Part shown: positions 44,423 through 51,858 of the stretch, in pieces
Layout of the letters: each line of letters opens with the position of its first letter
Position numbering within the stretch: the first letter of the stretch is position 1
NCBI GenBank assembly: GCA_937982065.1
Contig: CALJMO010000052.1
Coordinates: forward strand, 186,001-250,000
DNA length: 64,000 nucleotides
Reading direction: 5' to 3'
DNA from: an uncultured Collinsella sp.
GTDB lineage: Bacteria; Actinomycetota; Coriobacteriia; Coriobacteriales; Coriobacteriaceae
The notes under the pieces: model-generated
What the model saw: the letters and a program-made list of their open reading frames with translations, nothing else
Database searches by the model: none
Told to the model about the DNA's origin: nothing
Program-made: the position numbers and the translations under genes

Positions 44423-45295
44423 ATGCGCGTCGACGAGGTTTTTAAGCAGGCAGCATCCCAGGGCACCGCGCCCGTTTCGTTTGAGATGTTCCCGCCCAAG
44501 GGCGAGCTCACCCTCGACACGGCTCGCGAAGTGGCAGGCAATCTGTGCAAGCTTTCGCCGAGCTTTGTCTCGGTCACCTGCTCGGCCGGCGGCTCGGGCA
44601 ACGGTGCCACCACCGCCCCCATCGCGCATATGATTTCGAGCGAATTCGACACGCCCTCGGTGGCACACCTCACCTGCGTGGGCCGCACCCACGCCGACAT
44701 CGCCGCCAAGATCGACGAGTATCGCACCGCCGGCGTTGAAAACATTCTGGCCCTGCGTGGCGATCTCCCTGCCGGCGCGACCGAGGACGACAAGCCCGCC
44801 TCCGACTACGCCTACGCCCGCGACCTCATTCCCGAGCTCGTCGACGCCGGCTTTTGCGTGGGCGCCGCAGCCTACCCCGAGGGCCACATTGCCTGCGAGG
44901 ACCTCAACGTCTCGGTCGAGCACCTCAAGCAAAAGCAAGATGCCGGCGCAAGCTTCTTTGTGACACAGCTCTTCTTTGATAACGAGTGCTTCTATCGCTT
45001 CCGCGAGCTTGCCGACAAGGCCGGCATCACCGTGCCCATTACCGCGGGCATCATGCCGTTTATGGGCAAGTCGCAGATCAGCCGCATGGTCTTTATGTGC
45101 GGCGCGTCGCTGCCCTCCCCCGTCATCAAGATCCTCGCCAAGTACGAGAACGACCCCGAGAGCCTGCAGACAGCCGGTGTAGATTATGCTGCTCGTCAGC
45201 TTTGCGACCTTAAGGAGCACGGCGCCGACGGTCTGCACCTGTACACTATGAACCGTCCTGCAATCGCCGCGACCATTATGGAGCGCCTGGGGTAA
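44423..45295 (+). CDS. metF: methylenetetrahydrofolate reductase
   Basis: 290 residues from the ATG at 44423 (AGAGGAGC upstream). PVSFEMFPPKG and FVSVTCSAGGSG are the N-terminal TIM-barrel blocks, and THADIAAKIDEYRTAGVENI with LALRGDLP binds folate/FAD. QLFFDNECFYRF follows. It makes 5-methyltetrahydrofolate for methionine synthase. The stop overlaps the next start (TAATG), so it is coupled to the MetH reactivation protein and metH. Confidence 0.96.
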   Translation: MRVDEVFKQAASQGTAPVSFEMFPPKGELTLDTAREVAGNLCKLSPSFVSVTCSAGGSGNGATTAPIAHMISSEFDTPSVAHLTCVGRTHADIAAKIDEYRTAGVENILALRGDLPAGATEDDKPASDYAYARDLIPELVDAGFCVGAAAYPEGHIACEDLNVSVEHLKQKQDAGASFFVTQLFFDNECFYRFRELADKAGITVPITAGIMPFMGKSQISRMVFMCGASLPSPVIKILAKYENDPESLQTAGVDYAARQLCDLKEHGADGLHLYTMNRPAIAATIMERLG

Positions 45296-46083
45296 TGGAA
45301 AAACCGCACGTCGATACAACCGTTGTTGAAGTGCCGGCCGACCTTGCGTCGCCGGCGCTTTACCGTATCGACGCTGCCCACCACCCTCGTGTCGACCGTG
45401 CCGAGATGCTGCGGTATCTGGGCTACGGCGGCCAGAAGATTGAGCCCGAGCTGTCACGACGAATTGAGCTTGTGGTCGAGCGCCTAGAGCTGGATATCGA
45501 GCCCCGCGGCGTGCGACGCGTGTTTGCCGTCGATGCCACGGGCGTTGACGAGCAGGGCGAGCCCTGCATCCGCTTGGTTGGCACCAATGTTGAGCTGCGG
45601 GGTCGTGATATCTATCGCCACCTTAAGGACGCCCGCCTGGCGGCGCTCATGGCATGTACCCTCGGGATGTCTGCCGAACGCCGTCTGCGAACCACCGGAG
45701 CTCAGCAACCCCTGGAAGGCGCCGTGCTCGACGCCGCATGCTCTGCCTATGTAGAAGCCGCCGTTGAGCAAATGGACCAGCAGGTCAAGACGGACGCCGC
45801 CGTTCATGGGCTCGCCGGCAACTGGCGCTTTAGTCCCGGCTATGGCGACTGCCCGCTCTCGGCCCAGCGCTCGATCGTCAATGCGCTCAACGCCACGCGG
45901 CTCATCGGCCTGACCGTCACCCCCACCAGCCTGCTCATGCCCACCAAGAGCGTGACCGCTGTGATTGGTCTGTTCGACGGCGAAGTCCACGACGCCCAGA
46001 GCCGCCCCACCTGCAATATCTGCCGCATGCGCGAGCACTGCCGCTTCCGCGCCGCCCACACCACCTGCTATTCCAGCCATTAG
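45295..46083 (+). CDS. stand-alone MetH reactivation-domain protein
   Basis: 262 residues. The block RFSPGYGDCPLSAQ with TPTSLLMPTKSVTAVIGL is the cobalamin-reactivation (AdoMet-binding) domain that forms the C-terminus of E. coli MetH. CNICRMREHCRFR at the end adds Cys residues not found in the domain's core. It lies between metF and metH and supplies the domain that this MetH lacks, allowing reductive methylation of inactive cob(II)alamin. Split MetH systems of this kind are known, for example in Thermotoga. Confidence 0.88.
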   Translation: MEKPHVDTTVVEVPADLASPALYRIDAAHHPRVDRAEMLRYLGYGGQKIEPELSRRIELVVERLELDIEPRGVRRVFAVDATGVDEQGEPCIRLVGTNVELRGRDIYRHLKDARLAALMACTLGMSAERRLRTTGAQQPLEGAVLDAACSAYVEAAVEQMDQQVKTDAAVHGLAGNWRFSPGYGDCPLSAQRSIVNALNATRLIGLTVTPTSLLMPTKSVTAVIGLFDGEVHDAQSRPTCNICRMREHCRFRAAHTTCYSSH

Positions 46084-46092
46084 GAGCCATCG

Positions 46093-48651
46093 ATGTTTAC
46101 TCCGCTTATCACTCATAATCTGGACGGCGCCGCGCTGGCGGCGCCCGTTGATGCTGCCCGTCGTAATGGCGCCGCGTACAAAACGCGCACGATCGATGAC
46201 CTTCGCATTAAGGACGATCGCCTGCGCGCCGCTATCGAGGGCACGGGACACCTGCTGTTCGACGGCGGCATGGGCACCATGTTGCAGGCCGCTGGCATGA
46301 AGGCGGGCGCCCTGCCCGAGCTGCTCAACTTTGAGGAGCCCCAGGTTATCACTGATATCCAACGTCAATATGTCGAGGCCGGCTGTGACGTGATCACCGC
46401 CAACACCTTTGGCGCCAACGCCCACAAGCTCGACGGTGCCGCCACCGTGGCAGGCGTCTTTGCCGCGGCCGTCGCCTGTGCCCGCGAGGCCGGCGCCCGC
46501 TACGTCGCCGGTGACATCGGCCCCATCGGCGCGCTGCTTCGCCCCTTGGGCACCCTGAGCTTCGACGAGGCCTATGACCTCTTTGCCGAGGAAGTGCGCG
46601 CCGGCGTCGATGCGGGCGTGGACCTCTTTATTATCGAGACCATGACTGACCTTGCCGAGATCAAGGCAGCCGTCCTCGCCTGCCGCGAGAACTCCGACCT
46701 GCCCGTCTTTGCCACCATGACCTTTGAGGAAGACGGCCGCACCTTCCTGGGCACGAGCCCCGAGGTCGCCGCCATCACGCTCGACGCCATCGGCGCCGAC
46801 GTTTTGGGCATCAACTGCAGCCAAGGACCGGCCGAGCTTCGAGGACTCGCCGCACGTATGCTCACCGTTACCGACAAGCCCATTATGGTGCAGGCCAACG
46901 CGGGACTGCCCCACGTGGACGACGACGGCAATACCGTCTTTGATATCCAGGCCCCCGAATACGCCGAAGCCGTCGCCGGCATGATCGCCGACGGTGTGAG
47001 CGTCGTGGGCGGTTGCTGCGGCACCACGCCGGCGCACATGGCGGCCTTGCGCACGCTTATCGATAACCACACGCCCAGCCCGCGCCACCGCAAGCCCAGT
47101 ATGTCGGTCACGAGCGCCCAAACGGTCGTGGACCTTCCCTGCGACGGCCACAAGATCGCCGTCATCGGCGAGCGCATCAACCCCACCGGCAAAAAGCGCC
47201 TGCAGCAGGCCCTGCGCGACGGCGACCTGGACTACGTCGTGAGCCAGGGCATCAGCCAGCAGGAACAGGGCGCCGACATCCTGGACGTCAACGTGGGCCT
47301 GCCCGAGATCGACGAAGTCAAGATCATCCAACAGGCGACCGAACAGCTCCAGGGCTCCACGCTGCTGCCGTTGCAGATCGACTCCACCGACCCCGCAGCC
47401 GTCGAGGCCGCCGTGCGCCGCTACGCCGGCAAGCCCATCATCAACTCGGTCAATGGCAAGCAGCAGATCATGGATGAGATCTTTCCGCTGGTCGCCCACT
47501 ACGGCACCAACGTTGTCGGACTTACGCTCGACGAAGGCGGCATCCCCGATACCGCCGAGGCCCGCTTCGCCATCGCCGAGCGCATCGTGGCCGAGGCCGC
47601 CCGCTACGGCATCGGCCCGAACCGCATCCTCATCGACTGTCTAGTCATGACCGCCTCGACCAATCAACGCCAAGCCGAGCAGATCCTGCGCGCCATGTCC
47701 CTGTGCAAGGAGCGTCTGGGCGTCAAATGCGCGCTCGGCGTGTCGAACATCAGCTTTGGCCTGCCTGCCCGCCCGCTGCTGGGCTCGGTCTTTTTGGCTG
47801 CCGCTTTTGGCGCGGGCCTGGACGCCCCCATCATGAACCCGGGCTCCAAGCGCTTTATGGATACTGTCTACAGCTATCGCGTCCTGAGCGTTGAGGACGA
47901 GGGCTCGACCGGATACATCGAGCGCTACGCCGGTTGGACCGATCCGTACAAGATCGCCGCCAACCCGACAGCGGCTCAGGCCGCATCGAGTGATGCCGCG
48001 CCCGCTGCTGGCACCGCCGGCACCGACGGCAACGACGACCCGATTCGTCGCATGGTCGTCTCGGGCCGCAAAGGCGAGATCGCTGCCGAGACCGAGCGTC
48101 TGCTGGCAGACCACGATGCCATGGACCTCATCAACAATCACTTTATCCCCGCCCTCGACGAGGTTGGCGTCCTCTTTGACCAGGGAAAATTCTTCCTACC
48201 GCAGCTCATGGCCTCGGCCGAGGCCGCGCGCGTGGGCTTCGACACCATCAAGCGCCTGATGCCCGCCGGCGAGATTGCCGACAAGGGCAAAATCTGCGTG
48301 GCCACCGTCAAGGGCGACATCCACGATATTGGCAAGAACATCGTCAAAATGCTGCTCGATAACTACGGCTACACCGTCTTTGACCTGGGCCGCGACGTCG
48401 ACCCGCAAGAGGTGCTCAAGACCGTCAAGGAGCGCGATATCAAACTCGTCGGCCTCTCGGCGCTTATGACTACCACGGTCGTCGCCATGGAGGAGACCAT
48501 CAAGCTGCTCCATGCCGAGGTGCCGGGCGTCAAGATCATCGTAGGCGGCGCCGTACTCACCCCCGAATACGCCAAGCAGATCGGCGCGGACTACTACGCC
48601 AAGGACGCCGCCGAAAGCGCTCGTATCGCCGAAGAGGTCTTTGGGCAGTAA
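46093..48651 (+). CDS. metH: cobalamin-dependent methionine synthase without activation domain
   Basis: 852 residues. In order: the homocysteine-binding barrel (GGMGTMLQA; zinc Cys in GINCSQGP and VGGCCGTTP), the pterin-binding barrel (VIGERINPTGKK, ILDVNVGLP), the cap, and the cobalamin-binding domain with GDIHDIGKN (base-off His). The protein ends at the B12 domain, about 350 residues short of E. coli MetH, because the reactivation domain is the separate upstream gene. A low-complexity Ala/Gly linker (about residues 625-650) joins the barrels to the cap. Confidence 0.96.
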   Translation: MFTPLITHNLDGAALAAPVDAARRNGAAYKTRTIDDLRIKDDRLRAAIEGTGHLLFDGGMGTMLQAAGMKAGALPELLNFEEPQVITDIQRQYVEAGCDVITANTFGANAHKLDGAATVAGVFAAAVACAREAGARYVAGDIGPIGALLRPLGTLSFDEAYDLFAEEVRAGVDAGVDLFIIETMTDLAEIKAAVLACRENSDLPVFATMTFEEDGRTFLGTSPEVAAITLDAIGADVLGINCSQGPAELRGLAARMLTVTDKPIMVQANAGLPHVDDDGNTVFDIQAPEYAEAVAGMIADGVSVVGGCCGTTPAHMAALRTLIDNHTPSPRHRKPSMSVTSAQTVVDLPCDGHKIAVIGERINPTGKKRLQQALRDGDLDYVVSQGISQQEQGADILDVNVGLPEIDEVKIIQQATEQLQGSTLLPLQIDSTDPAAVEAAVRRYAGKPIINSVNGKQQIMDEIFPLVAHYGTNVVGLTLDEGGIPDTAEARFAIAERIVAEAARYGIGPNRILIDCLVMTASTNQRQAEQILRAMSLCKERLGVKCALGVSNISFGLPARPLLGSVFLAAAFGAGLDAPIMNPGSKRFMDTVYSYRVLSVEDEGSTGYIERYAGWTDPYKIAANPTAAQAASSDAAPAAGTAGTDGNDDPIRRMVVSGRKGEIAAETERLLADHDAMDLINNHFIPALDEVGVLFDQGKFFLPQLMASAEAARVGFDTIKRLMPAGEIADKGKICVATVKGDIHDIGKNIVKMLLDNYGYTVFDLGRDVDPQEVLKTVKERDIKLVGLSALMTTTVVAMEETIKLLHAEVPGVKIIVGGAVLTPEYAKQIGADYYAKDAAESARIAEEVFGQ

Positions 48652-48676
48652 CACAACGGAAACAACCGAGCACCAA

Positions 48677-48714
48677 AACGTGCCGCATGCGCCACTTGGC
48701 ACGTGCGGCACGTT
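48677..48714 (+). terminator. hairpin after metH
   Basis: AACGTGCCGC pairs with GCGGCACGTT with an AAAAT tail. The T-run is weak, so it may attenuate rather than fully stop transcription toward the next gene. Confidence 0.55.
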
Positions 48715-48759
48715 AAAATAGATAAGACTATGCTCGTTTTGGCAGATAGGAGCGCAAGG

Positions 48760-50124
48760 ATGGCGATCACGCCCGCAGAAATCGCGGAAACCCGCGGCAT
48801 GGTTGAGGAGCAGAACCTCGACATCAGGACCATCACCATGGGTGTTTCGCTCATGGGTTGCGGCGACGAGAACCTCGACCGCATGTGCACGAAGATCTAC
48901 GACCACGTGACGCACACGGCTGAGCATCTGGTCGAGACCGCCGAGAACCTCGAGCGCGAGTACGGTATCCCCATCGTCAACAAGCGCGTTTCCGTCACCC
49001 CGGTGGCGCAGATTGCCGCGTGCTGCAAGGATGAGGACCTCACCCCCATCGCGCATGCCCTCGACCGCGCGGCCGAGACGCTCGGCATCGACTACCTGGG
49101 CGGCTTCTCCGCGCTCGTCCAGAAGGGCATCGGCGACGCCGACCGTCGCGTCATCCAGTCCATCCCCCAGGCGCTCGCCACCACGAGCCGCGTCTGCTCC
49201 AGCGTCAACGTCGCCAGCCTGCGCGCCGGTATCAACATGGACGCCGTGCTTATGGCCGCCCAGACCATCATCGATGCCGCTAAACTCACGGCCGACCAGG
49301 ACTCCGTCGGCGCTTCCAAATTTGTCTGCTTTGCCAATATGGTCGAGGACTCCCCGTTTATGGCGGGCGCCGTCCACGGCGGTGGCGAGGCCGACGCCGT
49401 CATCAACGTAGGCGTCTCGGGCCCCGGCGTTATGGCCGCAGCCCTGGAGACGCTGCCCGATTCCGCATCGATGATGGAAGTCGCCGAAAAGATCAAGCAA
49501 ACCGCCTTTAAGATCACCCGCGCCGGCGAGCTCATGAGCCGCGAGGCCGCCCATCGCCTGGGTGTCGAGAAGGGCATCGTCGACCTGTCGCTGGCTCCCA
49601 CGCCTGCCATCGGCGACTCCGTTGCCCGTATCCTCGAGATCATCGGCGTGGGCACCTGTGGTGGCCCGGGCACGACCTGCGCGCTCGCCATGCTCAACGA
49701 TGCCGTCAAGAAGGGCGGCGTCATGGCCAGCTCCAGCGTGGGCGGCCTCTCCGGCGCCTTTATCCCCGTGTCCGAGGACGCCGGCATGATCGCCGCCGTC
49801 GAGGCCGGTGCGCTTTCGCTCGAGAAGCTCGAGGCCATGACCTGCGTGTGCTCCGTTGGCCTGGACATGATCGCCATCCCCGGCGACACCCCGGTCGAGA
49901 CCATCGCCGGCATCATCGCCGACGAGATGGCCATCGGCGTCATCAACAACAAGACCACGGCCGTCCGCGTGATTCCCGCCATCGGCAAGGGCGTGGGCGA
50001 CTGCGTCGAGTACGGTGGCCTGTTCGGCCGTGCGCCCATCATGCCGGTGAACCCCAACGCCGGCACCGTGCTTGCCCACCGCGGCGGACGCTTCCCGGCA
50101 CCGTTGAACTCGCTCAAGAACTAG
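48760..50124 (+). CDS. PFL-family (DUF711/UPF0210) protein
   Basis: 454 residues from the ATG at 48760 (AGGAG upstream). EQNLDIRTITMGVSLMGCG, VNKRVSVTPVAQIA and VASSSVGGLSGAFIPVSED-like blocks match the UPF0210/DUF711 family, whose structure resembles glycyl-radical enzymes without the radical loop. Function is unknown. In many bacteria an ACT-domain gene stands directly upstream; none is present here. Length is normal. Confidence 0.88.
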   Translation: MAITPAEIAETRGMVEEQNLDIRTITMGVSLMGCGDENLDRMCTKIYDHVTHTAEHLVETAENLEREYGIPIVNKRVSVTPVAQIAACCKDEDLTPIAHALDRAAETLGIDYLGGFSALVQKGIGDADRRVIQSIPQALATTSRVCSSVNVASLRAGINMDAVLMAAQTIIDAAKLTADQDSVGASKFVCFANMVEDSPFMAGAVHGGGEADAVINVGVSGPGVMAAALETLPDSASMMEVAEKIKQTAFKITRAGELMSREAAHRLGVEKGIVDLSLAPTPAIGDSVARILEIIGVGTCGGPGTTCALAMLNDAVKKGGVMASSSVGGLSGAFIPVSEDAGMIAAVEAGALSLEKLEAMTCVCSVGLDMIAIPGDTPVETIAGIIADEMAIGVINNKTTAVRVIPAIGKGVGDCVEYGGLFGRAPIMPVNPNAGTVLAHRGGRFPAPLNSLKN

Positions 50125-50141
50125 CTGAGGGGGACTGGCGA

Positions 50142-50275
50142 GGAGCCCCGGGGAGGGCAAATATATAAGGTCGCCTGCTCGGACAGTCCTGACTCGCACG
50201 GAGAGCACATTAAGTGCTCTCCGGCTCGTGCGGAACTCGCGATCGACCTTATATATTTGCCCTCCCCGGGGCTCC
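50142..50275. repeat. 134-bp element with perfect 32-bp terminal inverted repeats
   Basis: Arms 50142-50173 and 50244-50275 are perfectly complementary over 32 bp. Inside is a second nested hairpin (GGAGAGCAC-ATTAA-GTGCTCTCC). No coding capacity. It resembles a small MITE-like or palindromic repeat and would form a long hairpin RNA, possibly ending transcription of the PFL gene. Confidence 0.85.
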
Positions 50276-50441
50276 CGCACAACGGGACCTCAGTTGGGTT
50301 CTATCCCGTATGGCAGTCGCTTCGCTCCTGCCCGCCTTGGTTGTGAGGGCGGTTTGGCGTTGGAACGGTTCTTTCTGATATATGCTGGTTGCGGCTCTTC
50401 TTTTGGGAGGAGTCGCTTTTTTGTTGCTAGGAGGTTGGCCC

Positions 50442-51329
50442 GTGGTTGATGGGGAGAATCGTTCTGAGCTGCTTTCCACAGATTGGAACCAGGAGTGGAT
50501 GCAGATGCAGGCTGCTCGGCGGCGGGCTGATGATTCTTTTGAATGGGATAAGCGGGCTCGGCATTTTCGGCCGTTGGAGACTGCCCCTTATGCTCGGGAT
50601 TTTATAAAGCTGTTGGCGCTTGAGCCCGGCGAGTCGGTGCTTGATATGGGGTGTGGGGCTGGGTCGATTGCTATTCCGCTTGCTCAGGCTGGGCATTCCG
50701 TGATTGCTGCCGACTTCTCTCCTGCCATGTTGGGCACGCTTGATGCCGGCATTGAGTATTACGGGCTCGAAGATCTTATTACGCCGCTTGAGCTTGCTTG
50801 GGATGATGATTGGGATTTGGTTGGACCGGTCGCGAAAGCGGTGGATGTTGCCTTTGCCAGTCGCTCTGTCACCACGACCAACCTAAAAGGCGCGCTTGCC
50901 AAGCTCGACCGCACGGCTCGCCGGCGTTGTGCTGTCACGATGGTCGCCAACTCCAGCCCGCGCTATGACCTGCACGTGATGAACGCCATCGGCGCCTCGG
51001 TTACCTGCAGTAATGGCTTTGTGTACGCCTTCAACATCCTCATTCAGATGGGTGCGTTGCCGCAGGTTACGTACTTTGAATCGCCTCGTCGCGATACCTT
51101 CGATAGCCTTGAGGCAGGTGTGGCGGATTTTTCCCGTATGCTCGAGCATGGCAACGAGGATAAGATCGACCGCCTGCGCGACTACATCGCCCAGCACATG
51201 ATCGAGAACCCCCATGCCGGTGAGCCGGGCTCCAAGGGCGTGCCGCAGGGGCGCTATATGCTCGATCATGTCCGCAAGGTTCGTTGGGCGTTTATTGCAT
51301 GGGAGCCGGTCTCTGCGCCCAGCTCATAG
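50442..51329 (+). CDS. class I SAM-dependent methyltransferase
   Basis: Start chosen at the GTG at 50442, with AGGAGG 7 bp upstream; earlier starts would add a hydrophobic leader and have no ribosome site. 295 residues. SVLDMGCGAGSIAIPLA is motif I and HSVIAADFSPAML motif II. The rest (ATTNLKGALAKLDRTARRR) fits a Rossmann methyltransferase. Substrate unknown. The first 300 bases have more T-ending codons (gct, ggt, ctt) than neighbouring genes, which could indicate a different origin. Confidence 0.8.
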   Translation: MVDGENRSELLSTDWNQEWMQMQAARRRADDSFEWDKRARHFRPLETAPYARDFIKLLALEPGESVLDMGCGAGSIAIPLAQAGHSVIAADFSPAMLGTLDAGIEYYGLEDLITPLELAWDDDWDLVGPVAKAVDVAFASRSVTTTNLKGALAKLDRTARRRCAVTMVANSSPRYDLHVMNAIGASVTCSNGFVYAFNILIQMGALPQVTYFESPRRDTFDSLEAGVADFSRMLEHGNEDKIDRLRDYIAQHMIENPHAGEPGSKGVPQGRYMLDHVRKVRWAFIAWEPVSAPSS

Positions 51330-51487
51330 CCTGTTCGCAGCCCGCACCGCCCACTCACTCGGCATCCGCATTCTTTTTGAACTGGGCAAACGCACTCCAC
51401 ACCGCGCCGTTCCTGCGCTATCGTGGGACAGCTCACGTAGATTAAGGCCCCATTGCGGGGCGCCCCATACATAGAAAGCGAGAACCC

Positions 51488-51787
51488 ATGGCACTGACAG
51501 GAGCACAGGTCAAGCAGCTTCGCAGCATGGCCCATCACCTCAACCCCGCCATCATCATCGGCAAGTCCGATGTCAACGAGGGCACCGTCGAGCAGACGGT
51601 CGCCTATCTGGAGAAGCACGAGCTCGTTAAGTGCTCCGTGCTCGATGGCTCCAGTCTTTCCGCCCGCGAGGCCGCCGAAGAGCTCGCTGAGCGCTGCCAC
51701 GCCGAGGTCGTCCAGGTCATCGGCCGCAAGTTCTCGCTGTATCGCGAGTCCTCGCGCAAGGACATCGAGAAGATCAAGCTCGTCTAA
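51488..51787 (+). CDS. yhbY: YhbY-family CRM-domain RNA-binding protein
   Basis: 99 residues: LTGAQVKQLRSMAHHLNPAI, IIGKSDVNEGTVEQ, and the GxxG-like RKFSLYRESSR end form a single CRM domain. E. coli YhbY associates with the pre-50S ribosome. Length is typical. It stands alone, with a terminator right after it. Confidence 0.92.
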   Translation: MALTGAQVKQLRSMAHHLNPAIIIGKSDVNEGTVEQTVAYLEKHELVKCSVLDGSSLSAREAAEELAERCHAEVVQVIGRKFSLYRESSRKDIEKIKLV

Positions 51788-51824
51788 GAGCCAATGATCC
51801 GGCGAGCCAACACATAGCAAGCTT

Positions 51825-51858
51825 ACGGGTGCCCAAGTACTTCGGGCGCCCGTTTTTT
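51825..51858 (+). terminator. terminator after yhbY
   Basis: ACGGGTGCCC pairs with GGGCGCCCGT, followed by TTTTTT. It overlaps the last bases of the SARP gene on the other strand and may serve both directions. Confidence 0.85.

Noticed and set aside
45484..47499. 671-codon open frame on the minus strand
   Set aside because: Antisense to the MetH reactivation gene and metH; high-GC3 genes often leave such open frames. No family motif.
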